A stretch of 64,000 nucleotides of DNA from contig NZ_JASZYT010000015.1 in NCBI RefSeq assembly GCF_030316765.1, forward strand, positions 1 through 64,000. Direction: 5' to 3'. The DNA is from Variovorax saccharolyticus (lineage in GTDB: Bacteria > Pseudomonadota > Gammaproteobacteria > Burkholderiales > Burkholderiaceae_C). The notes beneath the pieces are model-generated. The model was not told the DNA's origin, made no database searches, and was given only the letters and a program-made list of their open reading frames with translations. The translations under genes and the position numbers were made by a program. Each line of letters begins with the position of its first letter. Position 1 is the first letter of the stretch. Positions 1 to 9,515 of the stretch are shown one piece after another.

Positions 1-274
1 GCGGCACTGGATTCGGCGCGTCGATGTCCGTGCCAATGTTCTTGGGCTCGTCGACAACACCGTCCGTCGGCCGCGCGATGGGTGGGTTTCCCACACCCGC
101 GGCTGGCGACGAGGAGGGCTGGGTTCCGAGAGCAAGCGGCGCTATGCCGCCGCCTGCCCCGGAGCCCGAACCACCGCCGCAGGCGCTCAGGGCCGCCACG
201 ATGACCAGCATGCCCACCAGGGCGATCGACATGCGCGAGTCCAGGCGCTCGGCGTCGACGTTCTTCTTGTTCAA
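1..274 (-). CDS. putative lipoprotein, 3' part beyond the left edge
   Basis: The reading frame stays open to the window edge. It begins with a charged stretch (LNKKNVDAERLDSR), then a hydrophobic segment ending in a lipobox-like LSAC and a glycine/serine-rich linker (CGGGSGSGAGGG), as expected for a signal peptidase II substrate. The chosen start is a TTG at 274 because AAGGAA lies six bases upstream. The ATG at 232 has no ribosome binding site and would leave only a short hydrophobic leader. The mature part visible is proline/serine-rich with no recognisable domain. Function cannot be assigned. Confidence 0.5.
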   Translation of the reverse strand, partial: MNKKNVDAERLDSRMSIALVGMLVIVAALSACGGGSGSGAGGGIAPLALGTQPSSSPAAGVGNPPIARPTDGVVDEPKNIGTDIDAPNPVP

Positions 275-550
275 GATCGGTTCCTTGCGTTTCAATTTGC
301 GTGGGGAAAACCTCTGGTCATGAAGTCCGATGAACGGGGCATGGCCTCGAGATTTCGGCGGTCGACAGTGCAGTCTTCATGCCATATCGCAAAAGGCGGC
401 AAAGACCCAAAGGCGAGACACAATTTGTCACAAAGCCCGACGACAATGACAACCGTGCTCGCGAGCGCTTCACGTCCTGTCAATAAAGTCACTTGTGCAC
501 GGCGCCCGGTACTCCCGTCGCCAGACCAGCGTTGGCCGTGGACCAGCGAG

Positions 551-1429
551 TCAAAGCGCGCGCCCGCCCCCGTGGATGGCATCAAGGGCCAGCCGATCGG
601 CGTGGCAGTAGACGACGAGATCCTGCCTTCGCGCAAATCCCACCAGAGTCATCCGAGCCCGTTCCGCCGTGGCCACCGCGAAGGAGGTCGGCGCCGAAAC
701 AGCGGCCAGGAGCGATACGCCGGCCGTCGCCGATTTCTGCACCATTTCAAAGCTGGCGCGGCTCGTCACGGCGATGAATCCGGTCGAGGCGTCGACGCCG
801 TGCAGGGCCAACGCGCCGATCAACTTGTCGAGCGCGTTGTGGCGTCCGACGTCCTCGCGCAGCCACAGGACGTCGCCGTCGGCCGAGCACCAGGCGGCGG
901 CGTGCACGGCGCCGGTCGCCTGCTGAAGCGTTTGAAGTTCGCAGAACTGCGACATCGCCCGGCCGATGGCCTTGCGATTCCACGGCGGCCGCTCCCCCGA
1001 CACCGGCAGGATGCGCGCTACATGCTCAAGGCTTTCGGTTCCACACAGGCCGCAGCCGGTGCGGCCCGCCAGCGTGCGCCGCCGCGCTTTCAAGCGGGCA
1101 AACGGCCTGCTCGCAACCTGCAGATGAAGCGTGATGCCCATTTCGCAGCGCTCCTCTTCGACAGCAAAGAGCTCGTGGGGTGCGTCGAGAACTCCTTCGC
1201 TGAGAGAGAAGCCCAAGGCGAACTCCTCGAGATTGAGCGGCGTGGCGAGCATCACCGCGTGCGAGACGCCGTTGAACTCGAGGGCCACGGGGACTTCGTC
1301 CGCAACCCAGTCCTGGGCTGCGAACTCGCGCCCCTCCTTGACGCCGCGCACCGGTAGGGAAAGCGCGCCCTCACAAAAGCCGGATGGAGGATTGCCGACC
1401 TCGGCAGCAATGTCGTCAGTCAAAGGCAT
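551..1429 (-). CDS. fdhD: FdhD, formate dehydrogenase accessory sulfurtransferase
   Basis: The 292-residue product matches FdhD, the cytoplasmic sulfurtransferase that carries sulfur from a cysteine desulfurase to the molybdenum cofactor of formate dehydrogenases. The paired-cysteine motif GCGLCG is present, with Cys126 and Cys129, at the position of the catalytic loop of the family. The conserved segments LREDVGRHNALDK and TSRASFEMVQK are also intact. The start at 1429 (MPLTDD) gives the usual family length. The frame stays open further upstream, but that extension does not look like FdhD. It lies 1.2 kb from, and divergent to, a molybdopterin oxidoreductase that is its likely client. Confidence 0.93.
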   Translation of the reverse strand: MPLTDDIAAEVGNPPSGFCEGALSLPVRGVKEGREFAAQDWVADEVPVALEFNGVSHAVMLATPLNLEEFALGFSLSEGVLDAPHELFAVEEERCEMGITLHLQVASRPFARLKARRRTLAGRTGCGLCGTESLEHVARILPVSGERPPWNRKAIGRAMSQFCELQTLQQATGAVHAAAWCSADGDVLWLREDVGRHNALDKLIGALALHGVDASTGFIAVTSRASFEMVQKSATAGVSLLAAVSAPTSFAVATAERARMTLVGFARRQDLVVYCHADRLALDAIHGGGRAL

Positions 1430-1645
1430 CTTCGCCCCGATGGCTCGCGTCAGAACTGGATGCACGGAAAGAAAGTCCTCGCGGCTCGCACCGCGAGGAC
1501 CAAATCCACCAAGATGGGTGGAGGAGACAACCGACGTATCAATCCAAATAACATCCGAGGGGCGCTCGAAACTCGACGTGATCCTCGTGCCGCCGCATTC
1601 GCCCCGGTGGAGCCGGACATGGCGGCGACGCAATCCTACGGCTGT

Positions 1646-2320
1646 TCAGGTCGGGAGCGGCGTGCCCGCCTGCTCCGCAACGATGTACTCGGCGTACCAG
1701 TCCAGCCAATCGGGTTCTTCCAGACCGATCTGCTTATCCAGTTTGCCGTGCGCATCCCGCGCGCGGCGCAGCGCGCTCGCGAGCTCGACAGCCGCGCTGA
1801 ATGTCGTGTCGCCCTCGTTGCCGTGTCCGGGGAGGCGAACCGTGACTTCTTGCAACAGCCAGCCGTTGCCATCGGGATCACTGAACTCGGCGAACGAACC
1901 GTAGGAGCGGCGCGCAGGCGCCGGGCCATCCACGCGGCCTTCGGTGCCGGCATGGTGGAACACGCCACCGGCGTCGTGGAACGGCTCACCCACGGACGCA
2001 CCCCGGGCGAGGAGTTCGGAGCGCGCTGTATCGATGTCGGAAACCACAAGATAAAGATGTTGGGCCGAGCCCGGCTTGGCCGATGTGATGCCCTGGCCGA
2101 AGATGATCGAGGCGGGAGAGCCCGGAGGCGTGAACTGTATGACTCGAAAATCGTCACCTCTGACGAAATCCATATCGAGCTTCCAGCCCAAGCCGGCGTA
2201 GAAGCTCTTGGCGCAGTCGACGTCGGAGACGGGCAGGACGATGAATTCGAACCTCATGTCAACCGTCCGCGCCTTTGGACTCTGGATGACAGTTTCTTTT
2301 CGAAGCTGGCTTTCTTTCAT
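1646..2320 (-). CDS. VOC-family (glyoxalase/bleomycin resistance fold) protein
   Basis: The 224-residue product has a vicinal-oxygen-chelate domain: MRFEFIVLPVSDVDCAKSFYAGLGWKL opens the first beta-alpha-beta-beta-beta unit, and FAEFSDPDGNGWLLQEV closes the second. Proteins of this kind act as dioxygenases, isomerases or antibiotic-binding proteins, and the substrate cannot be read from the sequence. About 60 C-terminal residues beyond the fold (rich in Trp, Tyr and acidic residues) are unusual. The ATG at 2320 is preferred because AGGAG lies at 2331-2327. An internal ATG at 2257 lacks a ribosome binding site. A dyad operator-like element lies about 54 bases upstream. Confidence 0.82.
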   Translation of the reverse strand: MKESQLRKETVIQSPKARTVDMRFEFIVLPVSDVDCAKSFYAGLGWKLDMDFVRGDDFRVIQFTPPGSPASIIFGQGITSAKPGSAQHLYLVVSDIDTARSELLARGASVGEPFHDAGGVFHHAGTEGRVDGPAPARRSYGSFAEFSDPDGNGWLLQEVTVRLPGHGNEGDTTFSAAVELASALRRARDAHGKLDKQIGLEEPDWLDWYAEYIVAEQAGTPLPT

Positions 2321-2373
2321 ATCGGGCTCCTGTGGACTGGAGAGGCGATCAAACCAGCCGCATCAGGTCATGT

Positions 2374-2409
2374 CGATTGGACGATAGTATTTGCGATACC
2401 TTCGTAGGG
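2374..2409. promoter_or_regulatory. dispersed dyad element, copy A
   Basis: Copy A of a motif that recurs across this window. The half nearest the VOC gene is ATACTATCGTCCAATCG on the minus strand (2390-2374). After a 5-base spacer, the inverted distal half ATACCTTCGTAGGG lies at 2396-2409. It sits in the 351-base gap between the divergent VOC and molybdopterin oxidoreductase genes, with its conserved half pointing at the VOC gene. Function as an operator is inferred from recurrence and position. Confidence 0.6.
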
Positions 2410-2671
2410 TGTTCTTGTGCGGGCTCTGGATCGGCCGGCGGTCCCGCTTGCAGACGTCGCGGTGAGGTGGGCTTGGCCGCCCCTGGGGAAATTCAAGCCA
2501 GATCAGGGCCTTGACGCTTGGCGTCCTTGTGCAGCGCGTTCGCGTGCAGATCGCGTGCTGCCACCGCCGTTGCTTCTTTCGGCCGATACCGAGGCGACAC
2601 GTAAGGGAGGAGCCAACCCTGTGATTTCTCGCGAAGCTGAAGTCAGCGCAGCTTGAACAAGGAGACGCGAG

Positions 2672-5026
2672 ATGACCCAGGATCGCCCGGAAGGAATTCG
2701 AGACTACGATGCACCGGCGGGAGGCTGGGGGGCCGTCAAGGCCCTGGCCCAGACAATCAAGCGGCAGCAGATCCTGGTGCAGGGTCCATCGACACTGCTT
2801 CGAGCGAATCAACCGGAAGGCTTCGATTGTCCGGGCTGCGCATGGCCCGATCCGAAACATACCTCGTCATTTGAATTCTGCGAGAACGGAGCAAAGGCCA
2901 TCACGTGGGAATCGACTTCCAGGCGGGTTGGCCCTGAGTTCTTCGCGGAGCACACCGTGAGTTCGCTCTGGCTCCAATCGGATCACTGGCTGGAAGATCA
3001 GGGCCGGTTGACCCACCCTGTGCGCTACAACGCTGCACTCGACCGATTCGAACCGGTCGAATGGCAGGACGCCTTCGATGACATCGGCACGCGATTGGGT
3101 GCGCTGGACACGCCCGACGAGGCGGAGTTCTACACCTCGGGCCGAACCTCCAACGAGGCCGCGTTCCTCTACCAGCTGTTTGTCAGGAATTTTGGCACCA
3201 ACAATTTTCCCGACTGCTCGAACATGTGCCACGAGGCCACGTCGGTCGGGCTGCCGCAATCCATAGGAATCGGGAAGGCCACCGTCACGCTGGAGGATTT
3301 CGATCACACGGACCTCATCATCTCGATGGGTCACAACCCTGGTACCAACCACCCGCGGATGATGACGACGCTCCGTGAGGTGGCCAGGCGAGGGGCCAAG
3401 ATCATCGTCTTCAACCCGATGAAGGAACGTGCCTTGGAGCGCTTCGAGGCGCCGCAGTCCCCACTCGAGATGTTGGCGCTCACGTCCACCCCGATCGCCA
3501 CCACCTACCTCCAGGTCAAGGTGGGTGGCGACGCAGCGGCCCTGAGCGGAGTTTGCAAGGCCTTGCTGAGCCTGGAAGAGCGGGCCCGAGTCCTGGACTT
3601 GTCTCCCGTCCTTGACCACACCTTCATCGAGAGCCACACGACCGGGTACGCAGCGTTGGTCGCCGGCCTCGGCGCCTTGTCGTGGACCGAGATCGAGCGA
3701 GTATCCGGGCTCTCCAGACAAGCACTCGAGGAGGTCGCTGAGGTCTATGCGCAAGCCAAGGCCACCATTGTCTGCTACGGCATGGGCGTGACCCAGCACC
3801 GGACAGGAACCACGAACGTGCAGCAAATTGCCAATCTGCTGCTGCTCAGAGGAAACATGGGCCGGCTCGGCGCAGGCATCAGCCCGTTGCGGGGCCACTC
3901 CAATGTGCAGGGCGACCGCACAGTGGGCATTTCGGAGCGGCCAACGGAGGCCTTCCTCGATCGGCTTCGTGATGTCTTTGGCTTCGAGCCGCCACGCAGG
4001 CATGGCCACTCGGTCGTTGAAGCCATCGCAGCCATGCGGGACGGCCAATCGAAAGCCATCGTCTGTCTCGGCGGCAACCTGGCGATCGCAAGTTCCGATC
4101 CCCAGGCCTGTTTCGATGCTTTCGAGAAGGTAGGCCTGGCGGTCCACATTGCCACGAAACTCAATCGGACACACCTATTGACCAAGGGAACCTGCTACCT
4201 CCTGCCATGCCTGGGGCGGACCGATCTGGACGTTCAGGCGTCGGGCAAGCAGCGCGTCACGGTCGAGGATTCCATGTCCATGGTGCACGCGTCCAGCGGC
4301 TTCCTCACGCCGCCCAGCGACCAGTTGCGGTCCGAACCTGCGATCGTGGCGGGCATTGCCAAGGCCACACTCGGGCTCAGGTCCGTCGTGGACTGGGACG
4401 CGCTGGTGGAGGACTATGACCGCATCCGCGACCTGATCGAGGCAATCCTTCCGGACTTCGAAGACTTCAACGTGCGAGTTCGCCAGCCGGGTGGGTTCCA
4501 GCTCCCAAATTCCGCCCAGCAACGCATCTGGAAGACAGCCAGTGGCAAGGCTACATTTCATGCGTTGACACAATTGGAAGAGCGTGGTGCGACGGACGAC
4601 CCGCAGGTCTTGCGGCTGACAAGCGTTCGCTCGCACGATCAGTACAACACGACGATCTACGGCCTAGACGACCGATACCGGGGCGTCTTCGGGCGCCGGG
4701 ACGTCTTGTTCCTCAACGAGGCAGAACTGACACGGCTTGGCATGAAGGAAGGCGACGTCGTCGACGTCAGAACCGCATTGGCGAATTCGCGCGCCGATCG
4801 AGTCGTTCAAGGCCTGATGCTGGTGCGCCACGACCTTCCGGATGGGTGCTGCGCATCCTACTACCCGGAGAGCCAGCCCCTCATTGCGCTGGAACACCAC
4901 GACCCGCAAAGCAAGACGCCGGCGTACAAGTCGGTTCCCGTCCGGATCGTGGCCGCCGCCTCGGGCAGGGCTCTGCCGATCACAGTCGATCGCGCCGGAG
5001 TGATGGGCCGGACATCTGTCGGATGA
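2672..5026 (+). CDS. FdhF/YdeP-type molybdopterin oxidoreductase
   Basis: The 784-residue protein belongs to the bis-MGD oxidoreductase superfamily and most resembles the YdeP-like group rather than a classical formate dehydrogenase. The N-terminus carries a single CPGC pair (Cys53, Cys56) instead of a full four-cysteine ferredoxin-type cluster motif. The central part has SNMCHE (Cys186) and GHNPGTNHPRM. The segment GVTQHRTGTTNVQQIANLLLLRGNMGR is typical of the cofactor-binding domain, and the C-terminal molydop_binding domain includes RSHDQYNTTIYGLDDRYRG when read in pieces. AAGGAG upstream supports the start. Its stop overlaps the ATG of the next gene (ATGA at 5023-5026), a formate/nitrite channel, so formate is a plausible substrate, although YdeP proteins are linked mainly to acid resistance. 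Confidence 0.88.
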   Translation: MTQDRPEGIRDYDAPAGGWGAVKALAQTIKRQQILVQGPSTLLRANQPEGFDCPGCAWPDPKHTSSFEFCENGAKAITWESTSRRVGPEFFAEHTVSSLWLQSDHWLEDQGRLTHPVRYNAALDRFEPVEWQDAFDDIGTRLGALDTPDEAEFYTSGRTSNEAAFLYQLFVRNFGTNNFPDCSNMCHEATSVGLPQSIGIGKATVTLEDFDHTDLIISMGHNPGTNHPRMMTTLREVARRGAKIIVFNPMKERALERFEAPQSPLEMLALTSTPIATTYLQVKVGGDAAALSGVCKALLSLEERARVLDLSPVLDHTFIESHTTGYAALVAGLGALSWTEIERVSGLSRQALEEVAEVYAQAKATIVCYGMGVTQHRTGTTNVQQIANLLLLRGNMGRLGAGISPLRGHSNVQGDRTVGISERPTEAFLDRLRDVFGFEPPRRHGHSVVEAIAAMRDGQSKAIVCLGGNLAIASSDPQACFDAFEKVGLAVHIATKLNRTHLLTKGTCYLLPCLGRTDLDVQASGKQRVTVEDSMSMVHASSGFLTPPSDQLRSEPAIVAGIAKATLGLRSVVDWDALVEDYDRIRDLIEAILPDFEDFNVRVRQPGGFQLPNSAQQRIWKTASGKATFHALTQLEERGATDDPQVLRLTSVRSHDQYNTTIYGLDDRYRGVFGRRDVLFLNEAELTRLGMKEGDVVDVRTALANSRADRVVQGLMLVRHDLPDGCCASYYPESQPLIALEHHDPQSKTPAYKSVPVRIVAAASGRALPITVDRAGVMGRTSVG

Positions 5027-5923
5027 TGGCCATGTACGCAATCACGATAGACCAGTTTGCGGACGCCGCGCGCGACAAGGTCGCCGCAATGCAGCGCTCG
5101 CCGTTCGGCTTCCTCGTCGCCGCGATGCTCGCCGGCGGGTACATCGGCATTGCGAACATCCTGGCGATCAGTTGTGCGACAGGCCTCACGCCGGGTGCTC
5201 GGCCATCGGTGCTCGGAGCAACGTTCGGCGTCGGGCTCATCCTGATCGCATTTGCCGGTGCCGAACTATTCACAGGATGCGTCATGCTGGTGGGGTTCGG
5301 TCTGACGCGCCAGGCGCTCACAGTCTCACAGGCGGGGGGCATGCTGGTGCTGGTGTGGTTCGGCAATCTCGCAGGCGCCATCGTCCTGGCGGGCCTTTTC
5401 ATCGCACGGCGGCGGGTCCGTCCTGCCCGATGGCGGCGTCTACCTCAACGCACTCGCCCTGCACAAGGTCAACGCACCCGTCATCGCACTGACGGCCCGC
5501 GGAATCCTGTGCAACCGGCTGGTCTGCCTGGCTCTCTGGACCAGCGCGCGCATTGCGGGTGACGCGGCCAAATGCATCGTCCTCGCGTGGTTGTTGCTTG
5601 CTTTTGTGGCGGCAGGATTCGAGCATTCCGTCGCCAACATGACGTCGCTCGCGATCGACCTGCTGGGTCCGACACCAGCGATCTCGATGGCTGGAGCACT
5701 GCGGCACTTGTTCTGGGTGAGCACGGGCAACGTCGCTGGCGCTACATTGTTCGTGGTCGGCGGGTATCTGCTCGCCTCTCGCTCCGAAAGGCGGGAACCG
5801 GTCCCATCCAGGGATCGTCTACGCGCGCCGCTACGAACGCGGCCAGACGCGCATTTACTCGGAACGGGCGCAACAACAACCCGCTTGAACGCCGGCCGGT
5901 CATCGGCCTCGTTGAACCGCTGA
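5023..5923 (+). pseudogene. formate/nitrite transporter (FNT) family, frameshifted
   Basis: The gene starts at an ATG that overlaps the stop of the molybdopterin oxidoreductase, which suggests translational coupling. The first part (LAGGYIGIANILAISCATGL, then ELFTGCVML) is a clear FNT pentameric channel N-terminus. The frame is lost in the CGGCGGCGGG run near 5405-5413. The family continues one frame over with GGVYLNALALHK, RGILCNRLVCLALW and FVAAGFEHSVANM, reading to 5923. Joining the two frames gives a normal-length six-helix channel. Either the gene is inactivated by a one-base change or the assembly has an indel in this GC repeat. Confidence 0.85.
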
Positions 5924-5955
5924 GCCCCAACGGACAGATGCTGGCGGCGAACCAT

Positions 5956-6300
5956 TCAGTTTCGGGCGCTCGTGGAGACACCGACCAGCAAGTGCCCAGC
6001 CTCGTAGGCGCCTCTCGCCGAGAGCTTCAGCTTCTCGATCATGGCCTTGGATCGAAGCACGAGATCTCTGCCGGACAGATCTCCGGGCGGCTCCATCAGC
6101 CGATGAGCGACGGTCAGAAGATTCGCGGCCGCCAACAGGCTTTTACGCAGGGCAAGCCGCTGTTGGGCATCGGAGCGGTCGCCCCCGGCTGTTGAAGTTG
6201 AAGCAGCCACCAGATGTTCGCCGTTGTCACCGCCCCGGACAAGCACGTGTTCGATCAACATCAAGGCTTGCTCAACATCCAGTATTTCCGTGGTCTTCAT
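5956..6300 (-). CDS. hypothetical protein
   Basis: The open frame encodes about 114 residues beginning MKTTEILDVEQALMLIEHVLV and containing SDAQQRLALRKSLLAAANLLTVAHRLME. It looks like a small helical soluble protein with no signal peptide. The composition is more protein-like than the competing frames on the opposite strand. An alternative ATG at 6315 exists, and neither start has a strong ribosome binding site. No family is recognised. It is convergent with the broken FNT gene. Treat as weakly supported. Confidence 0.35.
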   Translation of the reverse strand: MKTTEILDVEQALMLIEHVLVRGGDNGEHLVAASTSTAGGDRSDAQQRLALRKSLLAAANLLTVAHRLMEPPGDLSGRDLVLRSKAMIEKLKLSARGAYEAGHLLVGVSTSARN

Positions 6301-6315
6301 CACATCCGAATCCAT

Positions 6316-6703
6316 ACACGTGCCATCGTTGGGTGGATGACCTCCGGTGATCGACAGGCACCCTTGCTCTCGTTTCAAGAACTGTACGTTCGCGGCATGC
6401 AACCATTTGTCCTTCCAGCGGTCGTGATTGTCCGGGAGGAGCATTTCGAGCCACGGCACCCGCCTCTATCGCACGCCCAGGCCACACGGCGTTACCATCT
6501 GGCCCCGAACTTCCCCGCGACGCGGTCCGTTCGATGAACTCGCCACGCGACGCTCTTACCCTTGATAGCGAAGCAGATCCCTGCCTGGTCCAAAGTTATC
6601 TCGACCTCCCTGGACGCAGGCACTGCAACCTCCGCGCGACGCGAGGCTGCGCTAGACCCTGGTCTGTCGATCCTGCCTCATCTTGTGTGGGCGCCCCTCA
6701 TCC
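6316..6703. other. 388-base gap without a recognised gene
   Basis: Short frames here on both strands show no domain or biased codon use. The stretch separates the hypothetical gene from the AraC-type gene and presumably holds their promoters. No clear repeat or operator was found. Confidence 0.4.
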
Positions 6704-7666
6704 ATGAAATTCAAGACCCATTCACTTCGCTTCGGCAATGGTCGCGAAGCCGCAGCAGCCTGGTCCGAGGTGATGTATCTTGGTCATGGCTTGAACTGCA
6801 AGTTCGATGACATCAGGTCACGAGGATCGAACGTCAGGGGGTGGTTGCTAGGCGACATAGGAATCACCCGAGGTGAACTGGCCGCATTGCAACTGTCACC
6901 GGCCGACGAGAGCTCTCCCGCCTGGCAGGGCGAGTGGCTGTACTTCAAACTCATCACTTCGGGAGAAGTGATCGTTGAACATGGCCATCAGACTGAGCGC
7001 TTCGGCGTCGGGCAGATGCTGGCGGTGGATCCCAGCGCGGGTTTTACCGAAACGGTGCCCGAGGGTGCCTGCCTCACTGTCCTGAGGATTCCGAAGGCAA
7101 CCTTGCGAGACAGGGGCTGGAGGCAAACAGGCGCTGGATTGCTCATCGCGGACCCACGATCTCCCGACTACAAGGCGATAGGCGCTCTCATCCACTGCAT
7201 AGCCGATCAGGCAGACGCGCCAGGTCAAGTGATGCGCAGGCTGATGGCGCAGCAGTTGCTCGACGTGGTCGAGGTCGCCCTTGCCTCGGGAGGAGGATCG
7301 CGTCGGAGCTCCCAAGCCATCTTGTTCCGCGCGAAGGAATATGTCCGCACCCATCTCGCTTCGTCCGACCTCGACATCCACAGCGTTTCCTCTGCGGTCA
7401 ACGTCTCTGCCAAGCATCTCGAGCGGTTGTTCCGGCAGCAAGGGGAATCGCTGATGCGGCATGTCTGGGAAACGCGTCTCGATCGGGCCGAATCGCTCTT
7501 GCGAAGCGCAGGCCCGGGTGGCCCCTCGGTGCAGGAGATCGCTTCGCGAAGCGGTTTCGCGACCGCTGCGCATTTCAGCCGTTCCATCAAGCAACGCTAC
7601 GGCATGTCGCCGAAGGATCTGAAGAATCTCGGAAATCCATCCGCCGAAGAGACAGCCGACGGATGA
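6704..7666 (+). CDS. AraC-family transcriptional regulator
   Basis: The roughly 320-residue product has an N-terminal AraC_binding_2-like sensor region and a C-terminal pair of helix-turn-helix motifs (residues about 215-310). The first HTH holds DIHSVSSAVNVSAKHLERLFRQ. The second carries SVQEIASRSGFATAAHFSRSIKQRYGMSPK, the signature of the family. The ATG at 6704 was taken as start. The frame is open to 6683 and no convincing ribosome binding site settles it. The target is unknown; the DJ-1-like gene 340 bases downstream on the same strand is a candidate. A perfect GACCCGGCCGGGTC palindrome just after the stop could form a hairpin. Confidence 0.88.
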   Translation: MKFKTHSLRFGNGREAAAAWSEVMYLGHGLNCKFDDIRSRGSNVRGWLLGDIGITRGELAALQLSPADESSPAWQGEWLYFKLITSGEVIVEHGHQTERFGVGQMLAVDPSAGFTETVPEGACLTVLRIPKATLRDRGWRQTGAGLLIADPRSPDYKAIGALIHCIADQADAPGQVMRRLMAQQLLDVVEVALASGGGSRRSSQAILFRAKEYVRTHLASSDLDIHSVSSAVNVSAKHLERLFRQQGESLMRHVWETRLDRAESLLRSAGPGGPSVQEIASRSGFATAAHFSRSIKQRYGMSPKDLKNLGNPSAEETADG

Positions 7667-8004
7667 CCCGGCCGGGTCGGCAGGTCCGGATTCGAGCCAG
7701 GCGGTGACTTGATCCTCCCAGAGGCTCGACGCCATGCTGTCGCGTGGAAGATCTGCCTTCATCATCTTTGTCCCATCAGGAACCTGATGCAGGCGGCCCC
7801 TTGCCCGGGGTGAGGTTGCACCGGCACGCCTTACGGATGATGTGCGAGTGACACTTCATACGGATTCCCATTCGAGCGATGGGTTGAACAATCAGATCCT
7901 CACGGGATGGCAGAACGCATTCAGACAATGGCGCCAGAACCGTGTCGCAAGCACCCTGCTCGCTTTTCCGATGACGACCCGTTTCACTCTTTGAGGTAAA
8001 TCGC
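7667..8004. other. 338-base intergenic region, AraC to DJ-1 gene
   Basis: No credible coding frame. It holds the GC palindrome right after the AraC stop and must contain the promoter of the DJ-1/PfpI gene. GAGG near 7993 serves as that gene's ribosome binding site. Confidence 0.4.
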
Positions 8005-8703
8005 ATGCACAAGATACTGATGGTTCTTACTTCGCACAACATCCTTGGCAACACAGGCCGGCCGACCGGCTTCTGGCTCGAGGAATTCACGGCGCCCTAC
8101 TACGTCTTCCGGGACGCAGGCGATCATGTCACTGTCGCTTCCCCAAAGGGCGGTCAGCCCCCGATCGATCCCAAGAGCGACGATCCGGGCAACCAGACCG
8201 ACACCATGACTCGATTCAAGGGCGACCCGGCCACCCAGGGCGTGCTGGCCAACACCGTGAAGCTGGCCGACATGAAGGCCTCGGACTTCGACACTGTCTT
8301 CTATTCGGGCGGGCATGGCCCGATGTGGGACCTGGCCGAGGATCCTGTGTCGATCGCTTTGATTGAAAGCTTCTACAACAACGGCAAGCCTGTCGCAGCC
8401 GTCTGCCACGCACCCGGCGTGTTGCGGCACGTGAAATACAAGGGCGAATCCATCGTCCATGGCAAGCGTGTCACCGGCTTCACCAACACCGAAGAGGAAG
8501 AGGTTCAGCTGACGAACGTGGTGCCTTTCCTCGTCGAAGACGAACTGAGACGACTGGGCGGACTCTTCGAGAAAGTGGACAACTGGAAGGTTCTGGCCAT
8601 CACTGATGGCCGCCTGATCACCGGACAGAATCCCGCTTCCTCGAGCGACACGGCGCGCGCTCTTCGAAAGCTGTTGGATGAGGGTGTTCCCAAAGACCGC
8701 TGA
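8005..8703 (+). CDS. DJ-1/PfpI (Hsp31-like) class I glutamine amidotransferase-fold protein
   Basis: The 232-residue protein has the nucleophile elbow AAVCHAPGVL with Cys134, the preceding acid GFWLEE near residue 26, and SGGHGPMWDL. This layout fits Hsp31/YhbO-like enzymes reported as glyoxalase III, deglycase or chaperone-type stress proteins acting in the cytoplasm. The start has GAGG with good spacing. Nearby GFA-type, VOC-type and flavin oxidoreductase genes give an aldehyde/electrophile stress theme, but that link is an inference. The exact activity is not predictable from sequence. Confidence 0.9.
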   Translation: MHKILMVLTSHNILGNTGRPTGFWLEEFTAPYYVFRDAGDHVTVASPKGGQPPIDPKSDDPGNQTDTMTRFKGDPATQGVLANTVKLADMKASDFDTVFYSGGHGPMWDLAEDPVSIALIESFYNNGKPVAAVCHAPGVLRHVKYKGESIVHGKRVTGFTNTEEEEVQLTNVVPFLVEDELRRLGGLFEKVDNWKVLAITDGRLITGQNPASSSDTARALRKLLDEGVPKDR

Positions 8704-8925
8704 GCAGCAAGGCGAGTCCACGGCCCTCATTGATGCCTCGCCGGTCAGATGAGGAGCCGAGGGCGGAGCGCGCGATGGCATGCCGTTCGCTCGCTGCGCG
8801 TGGTGCGGCTCGAACGGTGGTCCACGCCGCGTTCCGGTGTTTTCCCTTGCCCCGTCCAATTCGACGCTCATCGGCACCGCACCCTGAAGCACTGGCTGCG
8901 AACGAACGCCGTTTGGGGCAGATGT

Positions 8926-9441
8926 TTAAAAGGCGCCATCCCGGCGATGGCGTCGTTCAGCGGGCGCCATGTCCAACCACCCGTGCCTGGTCTGCTCCCA
9001 CACGGACAGGTTTGGACAAGGAAATTGGGGGTCGGCGAACGCCCCCACCGACACGCCCACAAGTCCGGGCCTGCGGCTGCTTCTCCAGATGAGTGTGCTT
9101 CCGCACGACGGGCAGAACTGTGCAGTGACTGTGTGGCTCGTATCCAGGAAGCGGGTGAACTCGCGACAGTCACCCGTCAGAACGACCTGCTCATCAAGGC
9201 AATAGGCTCCCATGCCGAAGATCGAGCCCGTGCGGCGTTGACACTCGAGGCAATGGCATGCGACCACGGTCTGCGCTTCGCCTTCGACAAGGACTCGCAG
9301 CCCTGCGCAGGCGCACAGACCCTGCCGCCGGCTTCTGCTGTCGACGCTTTCCTGAGAAGCTCCGGGAGGCACGAGATGCGCACTTGCAGCGCTTGCACGC
9401 GGCGATTTCGCAGGGTTCGGATTCCAATCTTTGGCAAGCAT
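8926..9441 (-). CDS. GFA-family (CENP-V/GFA domain) zinc protein
   Basis: The 171-residue product shows the paired zinc motifs of the GFA family: CHCLECQRRTGS in the middle and FCPSCGSTL further on, with GAYCLDEQVVLTG between them. The family includes glutathione-dependent formaldehyde-activating enzyme and many uncharacterised zinc-thiol proteins. An unusual N-terminal tail of about 45 residues precedes the domain. The ATG at 9441 is used, and GGAAG lies upstream. It is followed closely by a divergently read neighbourhood of oxidative or electrophile-handling genes. True formaldehyde chemistry is not established for such single-domain members. Confidence 0.8.
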   Translation of the reverse strand: MLAKDWNPNPAKSPRASAASAHLVPPGASQESVDSRSRRQGLCACAGLRVLVEGEAQTVVACHCLECQRRTGSIFGMGAYCLDEQVVLTGDCREFTRFLDTSHTVTAQFCPSCGSTLIWRSSRRPGLVGVSVGAFADPQFPCPNLSVWEQTRHGWLDMAPAERRHRRDGAF

Positions 9442-9515
9442 AGGCTCATCTTCCTTGGGAGTTGCCACAGGCCGGCGACGAGACCTATCGGGTCTCGCGC
9501 CGATGGGCCGGGACC

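Noticed and set aside
320-1357. 345-codon plus-strand frame
   Set aside because: Overlaps fdhD on the other strand and has no domain, while FdhD motifs are clear.
2867-4174. 435-codon minus-strand frame
   Set aside because: Antisense shadow of the molybdopterin oxidoreductase gene, with no recognisable domain.
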